DNA of 40,408 nt, taken from NCBI RefSeq assembly GCF_000430685.1, contig NZ_AUMM01000034.1, forward strand, positions 1 through 40,408. The letters run 5' to 3'. This DNA is from Tuberibacillus calidus DSM 17572 (GTDB taxonomy: Bacteria > Bacillota > Bacilli > Bacillales > Sporolactobacillaceae). Position numbers and translations under genes: made by a program. The notes beneath the pieces were generated by a model. That model worked only from the letters and a program-made list of their open reading frames with translations. It did not search any database and was not told the origin of the DNA. Positions 26,006 through 38,025 of this stretch are shown here, piece after piece (position 1 is the stretch's first letter; each line of letters opens with the position of its first letter).

Positions 26006-27115
26006 TTATTGAAATGTTGCCATGATGCCAGCGATCACTTCATCCTCACTCAAATGGTCAAGGATTTTGCGAATCATGGTCTTCGTGTTGACGATCACTC
26101 CGCCGGACACAGCCAAATCAGGCGTATGGTAACCCGCTTCAAGCGTCTCATAAACGGCCAGCTCGATGGCATCGGCTTCCTCAACCATATGGAACGAGTA
26201 TCTCAGCATCATCGCTGCCGATAAAATCATGGCCAGCGGATTGGCTTTTCCGGTTCCAGCGATATCAGGGGCAGAACCATGGATGGGTTCGTAAAGGCCG
26301 ACGTTGTCCTCTCGCAAACTCGCCGATGGCATCATTCCTAAAGATCCGGTCAGCATACTAGCTTCATCGCTCAATATATCGCCAAACAGATTTTCCGTCA
26401 CAATGACATCGAAGGCACGCGGTGTTTGAATCAACTTCATCGCTGCCGCATCGACGAGCAAATGCTCCACTTCAACGTCAGCATAACGGCTGGCCGTCTC
26501 CTCAACGACTTCCCGCCACAATTTGCTGGACTCTAACACATTGGCTTTATCGACAGAGGTGAGTTTCTTTCGCCGGGTGCGCGCCAACTGAAAGGCTTTT
26601 TCAATCACTCGCACCATTTCGTGCTTCGAATAGCGGAGCGTATCAACGACTTGTGGTTCGGTTTCGCCAAATCGACCGCTTGGCTTTCCGAAATAGATGC
26701 CGCCCGTTAATTCCCTGACCAACACGAAATCGATGTTTTCAACTACTTCCCGCTTTAATGGCGAGGCACTGATCAATGATTGTACCGCTTTTACAGGGCG
26801 GAAATTCGCAAAAAAACCCATTTCCTTTCTCAGCCCGAGCAATCCTTTTTCCGGGCGGAGATGGCTTGGGCCACCCTCCCATTTCGGCCCTCCAACCGCC
26901 CCAAGTAAAATCGCATCGGCTTCACGGCAAATACGAAGCGTTTCCTCGGGAAGGGGGACACCGTAACTGTCAATGGCAGAACCGCCGATTTTCCCTTCCA
27001 CAAATTCAAAATGGTGATGAAACCGTTTCTCGATGACGCGTAAGACATCAAGTGCTCCAGCCATGACTTCTTTACCGATGCCGTCACCTTCAAGGACAGC
27101 GATTTTCTTTTTCAT
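26006..27115 (-). CDS. leuB: 3-isopropylmalate dehydrogenase
   Basis: NAD-dependent decarboxylating dehydrogenase of leucine synthesis, 369 aa (B. subtilis 365 aa). [11 protein letters not shown] at residues 6-16, [20 protein letters not shown] (metal ligands) near 245-265, and [19 protein letters not shown] (cofactor binding) near 275-295. The ATG at 27115 with GGAGGGG 6 nt upstream is chosen over an in-frame start at 27166. Follows leuA by 64 bases. Confidence 0.95.
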   Translation of the reverse strand: MKKKIAVLEGDGIGKEVMAGALDVLRVIEKRFHHHFEFVEGKIGGSAIDSYGVPLPEETLRICREADAILLGAVGGPKWEGGPSHLRPEKGLLGLRKEMGFFANFRPVKAVQSLISASPLKREVVENIDFVLVRELTGGIYFGKPSGRFGETEPQVVDTLRYSKHEMVRVIEKAFQLARTRRKKLTSVDKANVLESSKLWREVVEETASRYADVEVEHLLVDAAAMKLIQTPRAFDVIVTENLFGDILSDEASMLTGSLGMMPSASLREDNVGLYEPIHGSAPDIAGTGKANPLAMILSAAMMLRYSFHMVEEADAIELAVYETLEAGYHTPDLAVSGGVIVNTKTMIRKILDHLSEDEVIAGIMATFQ

Positions 27116-27179
27116 GCGAAACCCCTCCGTTCCAGGCGATTGGTATGAAGTGAGAACCAAAGTCAATCAACAATGTTGG

Positions 27180-29769
<2,590 letters not shown>

Positions 29770-29785
29770 TTATTTAAAACCGCCC

Positions 29786-30304
29786 CTAAATAACGGAGCG
29801 CGGTTTTATCTCTGTCACCGAGCGTTGTCTTCCCCTCGGTAAAGCGGTGATGCCTGTGCGTGCCAATTCTTTGATGCCGTACGGTTTTAGCATCTCGATG
29901 ATGGCGTCATTTTTATCGGCATCCCCTGTGACCTCGATCGTGACGCTTGTCGCGCTCACATCGATGATGGAAGCTCGAAAAGGCTCAACAATCGCGCGAA
30001 TTTCGCCCAAAATTTGCGGGTGGCATAATACCTTTATTAACACTAATTCCCTCGCAACGATCGCTTGATCGGTCAAATCGGAAACCGAGAGACAATCAAT
30101 TTGCTTATTCAGCTGTTTAATGAAAGGATCCAAATGGATGTCATCATCGATCTCAACAACGATCGTCATTTTTGAGCATCCCGGTTTTTCTGCCGGACCG
30201 ACTGAAAGGCTCTCAATATTCCATTGCCTTTTGGAAAACAATCCGGTCACGCGATTTAACACACCACTTCGATTTTGGACAACAACTGTGATGATTCGCT
30301 TCAT
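29786..30304 (-). CDS. ilvN: Acetolactate synthase small (regulatory) subunit
   Basis: Regulatory subunit of acetohydroxyacid synthase, 172 aa (B. subtilis IlvH 174 aa). The N-terminal ACT domain has [20 protein letters not shown] followed by a second ACT-like half ([10 protein letters not shown]). It binds valine and raises activity of IlvB. Its ATG overlaps the ilvB stop codon (ATGA), and a GGAG site lies within the end of ilvB. Confidence 0.95.
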   Translation of the reverse strand: MKRIITVVVQNRSGVLNRVTGLFSKRQWNIESLSVGPAEKPGCSKMTIVVEIDDDIHLDPFIKQLNKQIDCLSVSDLTDQAIVARELVLIKVLCHPQILGEIRAIVEPFRASIIDVSATSVTIEVTGDADKNDAIIEMLKPYGIKELARTGITALPRGRQRSVTEIKPRSVI

Positions 30305-32016
30305 GGTTTCACTCCTGTCATTTCATGAAGGCCTTTGCCGGGAGCGACCATCGGATAAACGTTTTCTCTCCCATCGACCCGGCAATCAATTAACACGGGT
30401 TCCTTATTGGGTAAAGTCGTTTTCAGAACATGTCGGAGTTCCGCTTCGTTCTCGACTCGGAAGGCTTGGATGTCATAGCTTTCTGCCAGTTTTACAAAAT
30501 CGGGCTGTACGGGAATAAGTGAATGGGCATAGCGACTGCCATAAAAAGCTTCCTGCCACTGACGGACCATTCCGAGCGCCTGATTATTGATGATAATGAT
30601 TTTCACCGGAAGGCGAAGCTCTTGAAGGACGGATAATTCCTGCAAGGTCATCTGAAACCCGCCATCACCAATAATGGCTATCACGGTTTCATCGGGGGCA
30701 GCAAGCTGAGCGCCAATGGCAGCGGGTAACCCGTACCCCATTGTGCCAAGCCCCCCTGAAGTCACCCAGCGGCGCGGCTGGTTAAAAGTAAAATATTGAG
30801 CCGCCCACATTTGATGCTGACCGACATCCGTCGTCACTACGGCTTCCCCTCGGGTTTGTTCATACACTAATTCCACGACTCTCTCAGGTGCTAGGGCGTT
30901 TTTTCCGGATCGATACCAAAGCGGGAATTCGTTTCGATACCCCTCAAGTTGTTTCAGCCATGTCTCCGCTTGCTGTATAGGCGGATCCATTTCATTCAAT
31001 TTCTCAAGCGCTTCTCGCGCATCGGCAACGATTGGGATGTGAGTCGGCACGTTTTTGCCGATTTCCGCTGGATCGATGTCGATATGGGCGATAACGGCCT
31101 TTTTGGCAAAATAGCTTAAATTTCCCGTCAGCCGATCATCAAAGCGGGCGCCGATATTGATGAGCAGATCACAATCGTAAAGCGCCATATTGGCGGCATA
31201 AGTCCCATGCATGCCAGCCATACCGAAGAAGAGAGGGTGCGCTCCAGGAAAGGCGCCCAATCCGAGCAGCGTACTCACGACCGGTATGTTTCTCTTTTCA
31301 ACAAAGCTTAATAGCGCTTGAGAGGCTCCCGCGTGAATGACTCCCGCTCCAACAAGAATGACCGGTTTTTTGGAATTTCTGATTTCCTCCGTCAGTTTTT
31401 GCAGATATAAGACATTTGGTGCCGCAACCGGTGTATACCCCGGTAAAATCATCTCGCGCTTTTCTTTGACAACCGCCGATTCCGAAGAAATATCTTTCGG
31501 AATATCGATCACAACCGGTCCTGGCCTTCCGGTTCTAGCGATATAGAATGCCTCCTTCACCACTCGCGGCAGTTCCTCAACACGGCGAACTTGGTAGTTA
31601 TATTTCGTAATCGGCGTGGTAATGCCCATCACGTCGGTCTCTTGGAACGCATCGGTTCCAATCACATGTGTGGCCACTTGTCCGGTAAATACAACCAAGG
31701 GGATGGAGTCCATCATCGCATCAGCAATGCCTGTGACGAGGTTGGTTGCCCCCGGTCCCGAAGTAGCGAGCACGACACCTGGTTTTCCGCTCACCCTGGC
31801 ATACCCTTCCGCCGCATGAACCGCCCCCTGTTCATGCCGTGTTAACACATGGTTAATAGAGGCCTTGTAAATCGCATCATAAATCGGCAACACGGCACCG
31901 CCAGGATACCCGAAAATCATTTCAACGCCTTCATCAACGAGCGCACGAATGAAAAGATCGGCTCCCGTTTCCGCTTCCGAATGCCTTTGAACCGTTGTCT
32001 CCGCCTTTAATTCCAC
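30301..32016 (-). CDS. ilvB: Acetolactate synthase large (catalytic) subunit
   Basis: ThDP-dependent acetohydroxyacid synthase, 571 aa (B. subtilis 574 aa). [17 protein letters not shown] near residue 35 begins the pyrimidine-binding domain with the catalytic Glu in [36 protein letters not shown] is the ThDP diphosphate/Mg motif near 440-460. The start is GTG at 32016 because AGGAGGG lies 7 nt upstream and the open frame beyond it is the T-box leader. First structural gene after the leader. Confidence 0.95.
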   Translation of the reverse strand: MELKAETTVQRHSEAETGADLFIRALVDEGVEMIFGYPGGAVLPIYDAIYKASINHVLTRHEQGAVHAAEGYARVSGKPGVVLATSGPGATNLVTGIADAMMDSIPLVVFTGQVATHVIGTDAFQETDVMGITTPITKYNYQVRRVEELPRVVKEAFYIARTGRPGPVVIDIPKDISSESAVVKEKREMILPGYTPVAAPNVLYLQKLTEEIRNSKKPVILVGAGVIHAGASQALLSFVEKRNIPVVSTLLGLGAFPGAHPLFFGMAGMHGTYAANMALYDCDLLINIGARFDDRLTGNLSYFAKKAVIAHIDIDPAEIGKNVPTHIPIVADAREALEKLNEMDPPIQQAETWLKQLEGYRNEFPLWYRSGKNALAPERVVELVYEQTRGEAVVTTDVGQHQMWAAQYFTFNQPRRWVTSGGLGTMGYGLPAAIGAQLAAPDETVIAIIGDGGFQMTLQELSVLQELRLPVKIIIINNQALGMVRQWQEAFYGSRYAHSLIPVQPDFVKLAESYDIQAFRVENEAELRHVLKTTLPNKEPVLIDCRVDGRENVYPMVAPGKGLHEMTGVKP

Positions 32017-32034
32017 TTTTTGTCCCTCCTGTTT

Positions 32035-32400
32035 CAAATTGAAAAATGATAAAAGGCCTTTCCACTCCCGTACCCCAGCCTGAATGCGATGGGATAAAGG
32101 GGTGAAAAAGCCTTTCCACGGTACCACCCTTTTTCACGGACGCCCTCACGAACGCCGCCTCAGTGACTTGTGAGCCGATTTGCCACCTATCTCGCTTTAT
32201 AAAACAATCGGGCTACTCGGTCGACCACAAGTCAGGTTTGGATAACGGGTAACCAGTTAACCCGATTTCTCCTACTCAATCATTTTTCAGAGAAACACTC
32301 CGGGGTGAGAGAATAACAGGTGACATTACCGCTTTCCACCAACCAGCAGCTCTCTGTCAATGTCTTAAGCCTGCCTTCGTTATCCCCTTCAACGCTTTCG
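32035..32400 (-). promoter_or_regulatory. T-box riboswitch leader, leucine type
   Basis: tRNA-sensing leader of ilvB. The T-box AGGGTGGTACCGTGG is at 32130-32116. In Stem I the GAGCTGCTGGTTGGTGGAAA block (near 32354-32335) is followed by TTATTCTCTCACCCCGGAG. The specifier is read as CUC (Leu); two overlapping registers in 32311-32307 both give CUC. Uncharged leucine tRNA is expected to stabilise the antiterminator. Confidence 0.88.
32041..32115 (-). terminator. Conditional terminator of the T-box leader
   Basis: AAAGGCTTTTTCAC (32115-32102) pairs over 14 bases, with two G-U pairs, with GTGGAAAGGCCTTT (32065-32052); a T-rich tract follows (TATCATTTTT). It lies between the T-box and the ilvB ribosome site. 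Confidence 0.85.
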
Positions 32401-32480
32401 CAATATTTGCTTTAAAACCGACGTTTTTTGCGCGTTTTTAGATGTTTATCTCTTCAAGCGTCATTCATCGCTCTCAGCTT

Positions 32481-34148
32481 CTAGATTTTTAACACCCCGC
32501 CCGTATTGGCGCTCGTCACTAACTTCGCATAGCGGGCAAGCCATCCGTGCTTGATTTTCGGCTCTGGAGCCTGCCAGCGCTTCCTTCGCGCCGCAAGTTC
32601 TTCTTCGTCAACGAGCACGTTAATCGTCCGGTTAGGCAAGTCAATCATTATCTGATCGCCATCCTCAAGCAAAGCAATCGGCCCGCCTTCAGCCGCTTCC
32701 GGTGAAATATGCCCGACGCAAATGCCCCGCGTCGCTCCAGAAAAACGTCCGTCAGTGATGAGCGCTACATCTTTTCCTAAACCTCTGCCAACGATGGATG
32801 AGGTTGGGGCAAGCATCTCCGGCATTCCCGGACCACCTTTTGGCCCTTCATAACGAATGACGACGACATGCCCTTCTCTTACCGTGCCATCCTCGATCCC
32901 TTTCTGTGCTTCCTCTTGTGAGTTAAAAATGATCGCTTCACCGATAAAAGTTTTGACACTTGGATCAACAGCGCCAACCTTAATGACTGCGCCATCGGGA
33001 GCGAGGTTCCCGTATAAAATCGATAATCCGCCGGTTGGACTGTAAGCTTTATCAAGCGGACGGATGACATTTTCATCCACAATCTTGGCATCTTTTACAT
33101 TTTCATAGAGCGATCGTCCGGTGATCGTAATTCGTTCTTTATGAATTAACCCGTCTATTTTGCAGAGCTCACGGATGATGGCACTGACACCGCCGGCTAA
33201 ATGCACATCATGCATCGAGTAATCCGAAGCCGGGCTGATTTTTGCCAAGTAAGGAACCTTTTCGGCAATTTGATTGACCCGCCGTAAATCGTAGTCGATA
33301 CCCGCCTCATGGGCTAAAGCTAACGTATGCAAAATGGTGTTGGTCGAGCCTCCCATCGCCATATCCAATGCCAAACAGTCATCGATCGCTTCTTCGGTAA
33401 TGATGTCGCACGGACGGATATCTTCTTCGATAAGGTGCATCAGGTAATGGGCGGCTTCGCGAATTAGCCGATGGCGCTCGGTAGATGTTGCAACAATGGT
33501 GCCATTTCCCGGAAGCGCCAAGCCAAGCATTTCCAACATTGAATTCATGGAATTAGCGGTAAACATCCCCGAACATGACCCGCACGTTGGGCAAGCGGCG
33601 GTTTCAAGTTCTTCTAATTCGGCGACATTTATTTTTCCAGCCTGGTGCGCCCCGACCCCTTCAAAAACCGAGACGAGGGATAATGGTTTTCCCGTCTTTG
33701 AACGTCCGGCCTCCATTGGCCCACCCGACACGAAAACGGCGGGGACATTCGTGCGTGCTGCCGCAAGAAGCATACCAGGCGTGATTTTGTCACAGTTGGG
33801 TATATAAAAAACGCCGTCAAACCAATGGGCCTGAATCATTGTTTCTGCAGAATCGGCAATTAATTCCCGGCTCGGCAGCGAATAGCGCATGCCAATATGC
33901 CCCATGGCGATGCCGTCGTCGACGCCAATCGTATTAAATTCAAACGGTACGCCGCCCGCTTCCCAAATCGCTTCTTTCACAACATCGGCAAATTCCCTTA
34001 AATGTTTATGCCCTGGAACAATATCAACATAAGAATTACAAATGCCAATGAAAGGTTTGTTCATGTCCTTTGTTTTTACTCCAGCAGCGTGTAGCAGACT
34101 GCGATGGGGGGCGCGATCGACCCCCTTCTTAATCGTATCGCTGCGCAT
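32481..34148 (-). CDS. ilvD: Dihydroxy-acid dehydratase
   Basis: Fe-S enzyme shared by isoleucine and valine synthesis, 555 aa (B. subtilis 558 aa). Fe-S ligands are in [16 protein letters not shown] (near residue 37), NCDKITPGM (near 120) and [20 protein letters not shown] (near 190). GGTGG and GAGGAGG lie just upstream of the ATG. It precedes the T-box leader and has its own promoter, so the leucine T-box does not control it; in B. subtilis ilvD is not in the ilv-leu operon. Confidence 0.95.
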   Translation of the reverse strand: MRSDTIKKGVDRAPHRSLLHAAGVKTKDMNKPFIGICNSYVDIVPGHKHLREFADVVKEAIWEAGGVPFEFNTIGVDDGIAMGHIGMRYSLPSRELIADSAETMIQAHWFDGVFYIPNCDKITPGMLLAAARTNVPAVFVSGGPMEAGRSKTGKPLSLVSVFEGVGAHQAGKINVAELEELETAACPTCGSCSGMFTANSMNSMLEMLGLALPGNGTIVATSTERHRLIREAAHYLMHLIEEDIRPCDIITEEAIDDCLALDMAMGGSTNTILHTLALAHEAGIDYDLRRVNQIAEKVPYLAKISPASDYSMHDVHLAGGVSAIIRELCKIDGLIHKERITITGRSLYENVKDAKIVDENVIRPLDKAYSPTGGLSILYGNLAPDGAVIKVGAVDPSVKTFIGEAIIFNSQEEAQKGIEDGTVREGHVVVIRYEGPKGGPGMPEMLAPTSSIVGRGLGKDVALITDGRFSGATRGICVGHISPEAAEGGPIALLEDGDQIMIDLPNRTINVLVDEEELAARRKRWQAPEPKIKHGWLARYAKLVTSANTGGVLKI

Positions 34149-34297
34149 GGGGCCACCTCCTCGCTTCCTTTCACCCTTAAAAGCAGTAAAGAGTCGCGTG
34201 AAAAGAAAAAAGTGTAAAGAACTTCCACAACCATACTGACCATGGTCGCCTTTAAACTTTTGTTTCGGCTATTTCTCAAATCAATTTTGTTGTGGAC

Positions 34298-34326
34298 ATC
34301 ATAACGCCGATGCCGCGGAAGGTCAA
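34298..34326 (-). promoter_or_regulatory. Sigma-A promoter of ilvD
   Basis: Minus-strand TTGACC (34326-34321), a 17-bp spacer and TATGAT (34303-34298), with about 140 bases of leader before the ilvD ATG. That leader has no T-box. Confidence 0.8.
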
Positions 34327-34373
34327 TACCCTTTTTCATAAAATATCAGCAATTTTGATTTATCTAATAAAAT

Positions 34374-34387
34374 TGAAATCGCTTTCA
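34374..34387. promoter_or_regulatory. cre site (CcpA) upstream of ilvD
   Basis: TGAAATCGCTTTCA, a full match to the cre consensus TGWAANCGNTNWCA, centred about 90 bp upstream of the expected transcription start. B. subtilis ilv-leu is activated by CcpA from a cre at a comparable distance. Confidence 0.7.
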
Positions 34388-34431
34388 TCCTTGTTCCATC
34401 AGCATTTTTTGCAAAACAATATTTTTTTAAA

Positions 34432-34452
34432 AATTTTTTGAAAACGCTTACG
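34432..34452. promoter_or_regulatory. Second cre-like site and overlapping CodY-like box
   Basis: TGAAAACGCTTACG (34439-34452) matches cre except at the last base. Overlapping it, AATTTTTTGAAAACG (34432-34446) differs at three positions from the CodY box AATTTTCWGAAAATT. Local A/T richness makes the CodY reading weaker. Confidence 0.45.
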
Positions 34453-34727
34453 AAAAATTCGTGTTTTTAGCACCACTATAAATTCCTGGAAACCACCTGA
34501 CTCTTTTTTGTCAGTTTATCGTTTCTGTAGAATTATTTTTATAAATTTCATTTATATACATACTTCTCCTAGTCAGTTATTTTTTAGTGTGATGGCTTAA
34601 ACCGCTCGTCCTTAGACTCTTCACAGATAGGGGCGATAGGACTTTATGTGATGATTTCCCGGTTCTTCTTTATAGATCGCGTTTTTGGGTTGTCATGGTC
34701 GATGGGCATTGGTAAAATTTAAAGAAA

Positions 34728-34880
34728 ACTCGGCTTTGCTAAAGGAAACTTGGCTCTGCTAGAGGAAGAAAGTGCCTAAGTTGACCTTATGCAGGTCTGG
34801 TCAAAAACCGGTGCAAGTCTTTAGTCGGAGCCATAGTTACCCTAATACTCGCCTGAAAAACAACCTATTTCTTACCAGTA
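34728..34880. repeat. Dispersed palindromic intergenic repeat, copy C
   Basis: Longest copy. It starts with ACTCGGCTTTGCTAAAGGAA and ACTTGGCTCTGCTAGAGG, as copy B does, and ends in TAATACTCGCCTGAAAAA and ATTTCTTACC, as copy A does (TTATACTAGCCTGAAAAA, TTTCTTACC). The stretch 34453-34727 holds no gene or site that I can support. Confidence 0.6.
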
Positions 34881-34906
34881 GATAAAAGACGTAGGGAGGA
34901 ATGGTC

Positions 34907-35335
34907 ATGTCGCATGATCCAAATTGCATTTTTTGTAAAATCATCAACGGGGAGATCCCTTCTGCCAAAGTTTACGAGGATGAAAACGTCTATGCGTTTC
35001 TTGACATCAGCCAAGTAACAAAAGGGCACACGCTTGTCATTCCAAAAGAGCATTATGCGAACGTTTTTGAATTGCCGGAGGATGTTGCTGGAAAGCTTTT
35101 TTCTGCCGTTCCGAAGATCGCTAATGCCGTCCGCGAAGCATATCAACCGATCGGCCTAAACTTGTTAAATAATAACGGGGAAGCCGCCATGCAAACGGTC
35201 TTTCATTACCATATCCACATTTTGCCGCGGTACGGGAAAGGTGATGGCTTCGGCTTAGTTTGGAAGCCGCATAACGACGACTATACCTTCGATGATCTCC
35301 AAACCATTGCTTCTGAAATTGCCGAAAAACTTTGA
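34907..35335 (+). CDS. hit: HIT-family nucleotide-binding hydrolase
   Basis: Histidine-triad protein of 142 aa. The triad is HYHIHILPRY near residue 98, and CIFCKIINGEIPS at residues 6-18 is the typical N-terminus with two Cys. Members cleave nucleoside phosphoramidates or AMP esters. The ATG at 34907 is used because AGGGAGG lies 7-8 nt upstream; an ATG at 34901 is too close. In B. subtilis hit is divergent from ecsA and near trpP; here trpP still follows. Confidence 0.93.
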   Translation: MSHDPNCIFCKIINGEIPSAKVYEDENVYAFLDISQVTKGHTLVIPKEHYANVFELPEDVAGKLFSAVPKIANAVREAYQPIGLNLLNNNGEAAMQTVFHYHIHILPRYGKGDGFGLVWKPHNDDYTFDDLQTIASEIAEKL

Positions 35336-35396
35336 TGCAACAGAAGTCGAGCAGGCGAAGTTTTTACCAAAAACCTACGAAGAAAGCATTCGTCAG

Positions 35397-35440
35397 ATGG
35401 CATGACGTTTTTCCACCAGTCTCCTTAAACGTCACGCCAT
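35397..35440 (+). terminator. Hairpin after hit
   Basis: ATGGCATGACGTTT pairs with AAACGTCACGCCAT (one A-C mismatch in 14) around a 16-nt loop. It lacks a good T-run, so termination is uncertain. Confidence 0.45.
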
Positions 35441-35458
35441 ATTAAAGAGAGGCATACA

Positions 35459-35561
35459 CCTTTTATCCATGGTCCTTTTGGAGCATTGTCCAACTTTGCC
35501 ATATGGTACGGATGGCCTTTTTTCACTTTTTATTCATGGTCCTTTTGGTGCAATGTCCACC
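35459..35561. repeat. Direct repeat upstream of trpP
   Basis: Two copies, 67 bp apart, of a ~33-bp sequence: TTTATCCATGGTCCTTTTGG then AGCATTGTCCAAC, and TTTATTCATGGTCCTTTTGG then TGCAATGTCCACC. They lie in the 418-base spacer between hit and trpP, which otherwise contains the hairpin after hit. Confidence 0.75.
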
Positions 35562-35734
35562 ATCATCGCGCATGAAGTTTTTTATCTCCAAAGGCGGAAA
35601 TTTAACTTGTGCGTTCCATTCAGGGTGCGACTTTGATATAATAAGATCAAATGCCGAACGAATAAATATCGGCAAACAGGCGGCGATGTTTTTGCGATAA
35701 GCATGAGCGCATTATCGAAGGATATCGTTGTCTT

Positions 35735-35758
35735 GAGAAGAGGAGAGATGAGAATGAG
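35735..35758 (+). promoter_or_regulatory. TRAP-type GAG-repeat site over the trpP start
   Basis: Five GAG triplets at 35735, 35740, 35745, 35750 and 35756, separated by 2, 2, 2 and 3 bases, cover the Shine-Dalgarno sequence and the ATG. In B. subtilis tryptophan-bound TRAP (MtrB) binds such (G/U)AG repeats on trpP mRNA and blocks translation. Confidence 0.75.
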
Positions 35759-36290
35759 TCAAGTTTTGAAGTTGATTTTAATCGCTTTATTTATGGCCAT
35801 TGGGACAGTCTTACATGCCGTTGTTCCGAGTTTTCCAATGAAGCCAGACCTTTTGTTATCGATGATGTTCCTTGCGATCTTCCTGTTGAGTGATCGTAAG
35901 AACTTTCTCGTCATCGGTCTCGTGGCCGGGCTCCTTTCCGGGCTGACGACGACGATACCTGGCGGGTTTTTACCGAACGTCATTGATAAACTCATTACCG
36001 CTTCGGTGATCTTTGGGATCTTTTCACTGATCCGCAATGTCATTCCGAAATATGTCAACGCCCTTGTTTTAACGGCGCTTGGCACCGTTTTAAGCGGCAC
36101 GGTATTTCTAACATCACTAGCGCTTATTATCTCTTTGCCGCCGGGAACAAGCTTCCTCGGATTATTTTTAGCGATCGTTTTACCAACGGCAGCGATTAAC
36201 ACCGTTCTGATGGCAGTGGTATTCCCAATCGCCCAACAAATCATGAAAAACAGCATTTCTAACCGAAATACCGTAAAAAAAGTTGGATAA
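35754..36290 (+). CDS. trpP: Tryptophan transporter TrpP
   Basis: Membrane protein of 178 aa (B. subtilis TrpP/YhaG 172 aa) with about five hydrophobic segments. MAIGTVLHAVVPSFPMKPDL near residues 12-31 matches the family opening, followed by LLSMMFLAIFLL. It is thought to import tryptophan. Of several in-frame starts (35703, 35748, 35754) the last has GGAG 8 nt upstream. The GAG repeats over the start point to TRAP control and therefore to an mtrB gene elsewhere. Confidence 0.88.
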   Translation: MSQVLKLILIALFMAIGTVLHAVVPSFPMKPDLLLSMMFLAIFLLSDRKNFLVIGLVAGLLSGLTTTIPGGFLPNVIDKLITASVIFGIFSLIRNVIPKYVNALVLTALGTVLSGTVFLTSLALIISLPPGTSFLGLFLAIVLPTAAINTVLMAVVFPIAQQIMKNSISNRNTVKKVG

Positions 36291-36298
36291 AGATAATT

Positions 36299-36360
36299 GG
36301 GCTCTGCCAATCATTTGCAAAAGGCAGAGCCTTCGTTCTATTATACTGGCCAGAAAATCA
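36299..36360. repeat. Dispersed palindromic intergenic repeat, copy D
   Basis: Perfect 9-bp stem GGCTCTGCC (36300-36308) / GGCAGAGCC (36323-36331), then TTATACTGGCCAGAAAA. The stem matches that of copy B and the tail resembles copies A and C. It lies right after trpP and may help termination. Confidence 0.6.
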
Positions 36361-36378
36361 TCATAACGGTATAAAAAT

Positions 36379-36405
36379 AAAGCCGCGGACCTTCCGCGGT
36401 TTTTT
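36379..36405. terminator. Terminator downstream of trpP
   Basis: AAAGCCGCGG / CCGCGGTTTT stem with a 5-nt loop and a T-run; the A-tract on the other side would also serve the convergent small gene. Confidence 0.85.
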
Positions 36406-36492
36406 AAATGGAAAGATAGTATAAACCAGCATCATTACACCAAGGGTTTCTCCTTCACCTAACAGAAAGGATATCCCCTGCGTCTTGTTTGA

Positions 36493-36690
36493 TTATTTAA
36501 GGAACCATGTCGTGAGCGCCATCATCAAAATGATGACCCCAATGAGGCCGAGGACCATGGTCATACGCTGCCGTTTTAAAATCGTGATATTTTTAAAAGC
36601 ATAACGCTTCTGGTTTTGGATTTCTAAGAGCGTTCGGCCAATCAGCCCCAAGCCGATAGCGAATAAAAGAAAAAGGAAAAGTCCGCGCAT
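36493..36690 (-). CDS. Small membrane protein, unknown
   Basis: Predicted 65-aa protein with two hydrophobic segments (residues 2-16 and about 45-62) separated by a basic linker (QNQKRYAFKNITILKRQR). The frame is open to 36792, but ATG at 36690 (MRGLFLFLLFAIG) follows a GGGGAGGGG site and begins directly with the first membrane segment. I do not recognise the family. It faces trpP across a terminator. Confidence 0.6.
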   Translation of the reverse strand: MRGLFLFLLFAIGLGLIGRTLLEIQNQKRYAFKNITILKRQRMTMVLGLIGVIILMMALTTWFLK

Positions 36691-36928
36691 TCCCCCACGC
36701 CCCTCCCCGGGAAATGTTGAAAACCGATCCCTACACGATATCGTGGAAGGCATCTTTGATGATATGTTTACAACCCCCCGGGCAATGTTCAAAAACCGTT
36801 CCCTTCACGACCCTTTATATTAAAATTATGCGTGTTATACTATAAACATGAAGATTTAGAATCTGTACATAACCACGAATGTCTTGGGAAACGTTTATAA
36901 ATAGGCAAAAATTTGCGAGGTGACGGAA

Positions 36929-37276
36929 ATGGGAAAAGCAACCTCCTTTCTATGCGGCTTTCTGACTGCCGGAGTGATTTCCAGCGTAGCGGTATTATTA
37001 AGCACACCGAAATCGGGTAAAGAATGGCGGAAAGAATTGAAAGAAAAATGGAATGATGCCGAATTTAGCATGACAGAAGTCAAAGTGGCAACAGAAACAC
37101 TTAAAGAAAGCGTTGGAGAATTCGGCAGAAAAAGTCTACCTGCATTGAAACAAACCGTCCGTGACATCCAAGAAATCATAACGGTTTGGCGTGAAGACAT
37201 TAAGCCGAATCTTGAGAGCATATCCGGACATTTGAAAGAAATGAAACCATCCGAACCGCCGTCTGATAAAAAATAA
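36929..37276 (+). CDS. YtxH-domain protein (YhaH-like)
   Basis: Small protein of 115 aa. The N-terminal hydrophobic segment (FLCGFLTAGVISSVAVLLST) followed by PKSGKEWRKELKEKW is the YtxH signature; the rest is charged and helical. B. subtilis YhaH, at the same place between trpP and prsA, is of this family; its function is poorly known. GAGG lies 8 nt before the ATG at 36929; the GTG at 36920 is within the ribosome site. Confidence 0.85.
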   Translation: MGKATSFLCGFLTAGVISSVAVLLSTPKSGKEWRKELKEKWNDAEFSMTEVKVATETLKESVGEFGRKSLPALKQTVRDIQEIITVWREDIKPNLESISGHLKEMKPSEPPSDKK

Positions 37277-37291
37277 ATCAGTGACCGGAAC

Positions 37292-37313
37292 AGGCCCAAA
37301 GAGGCCTTTTTTT
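37292..37313 (+). terminator. Terminator after the YtxH-type gene
   Basis: AGGCC-CAAAGA-GGCCT followed by TTTTTT, 16 bases after the stop codon. Confidence 0.75.
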
Positions 37314-37479
37314 ATACATTTTAAAAAGGGATTAGCACGTCAGTCCCAATGTTTCATCATCGGCATAAAAATTGTCACAAAAAATAAGGCCATTTGGGGT
37401 TGATTTTATTTAAAAACCACAGTAAAGTTATGCAGGTAATCCATTCTTAACAACATCGATTTGAAAGCAAAGGATTGAG

Positions 37480-38025
37480 ATGATGAATTGCTTGAACTCA
37501 TTTAATCTATATAAAGATTTTGGGACCGTGCGACTCTTTCTTCTGTCGTTCTTAGGCATGATTGGTTATTATATCGTTTATAACTTAGTATGCAATGGAC
37601 TGATCGAAGCTCGAGAAACCGTACCGTTCCATTTTTTTATCTATTTTGCTTGTGCGCTCGTCGTCTACCCGCTTCATAAAATATTGCATGGCGTCCCCTT
37701 TTGGATAACCGGCTACAAAGCGAGCTTGACTATCGAACGGACGGGAATTTTACCGAGAATGTATTGCGTAATCAGTGGAGCGATACCAAAACGCGTCTAT
37801 TTCCTCGGCATGCTATTTCCGCTGATATTTGTAACCAGTGTTTTGTCATTATTGAGTGTGCTATTTTCCACGGGGATTCTTTATTATTCCGTGATTGGTA
37901 CCATCAACTTCGGCCTTGGCGTCTGTGACCTCCTATGCATGGTCCGTCTTGTCTCGGCTCCGAAACATGCTTTTATTGAAGAAGACCGTGACAGTTTACG
38001 CATCCTCATCAAACAAAACGCCTAA
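37480..38025 (+). CDS. DUF3267-like membrane protein
   Basis: Protein of 181 aa with about four hydrophobic segments (near residues 18-38, 45-64, 103-127 and 130-150). YPLHKILHGVPFW near residue 67 sits where DUF3267 proteins carry their HExxH-like motif, here HKxxH, so zinc protease activity is doubtful. AAAGG precedes the ATG-ATG start. The stop codon directly abuts that of the convergent YpmS-like gene. Bacillus genomes have related proteins between ytxH-like genes and prsA. Family call is moderate. Confidence 0.65.
   Translation: MMNCLNSFNLYKDFGTVRLFLLSFLGMIGYYIVYNLVCNGLIEARETVPFHFFIYFACALVVYPLHKILHGVPFWITGYKASLTIERTGILPRMYCVISGAIPKRVYFLGMLFPLIFVTSVLSLLSVLFSTGILYYSVIGTINFGLGVCDLLCMVRLVSAPKHAFIEEDRDSLRILIKQNA

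Noticed and set aside
34149-34290. A second T-box in the ilvD leader
   Set aside because: There is no GGTACC-type T-box, specifier loop or terminator in the 140-base leader.
35759-36310. 183-codon minus-strand frame opposite trpP
   Set aside because: Antisense shadow of trpP with no ribosome site or recognisable domain.
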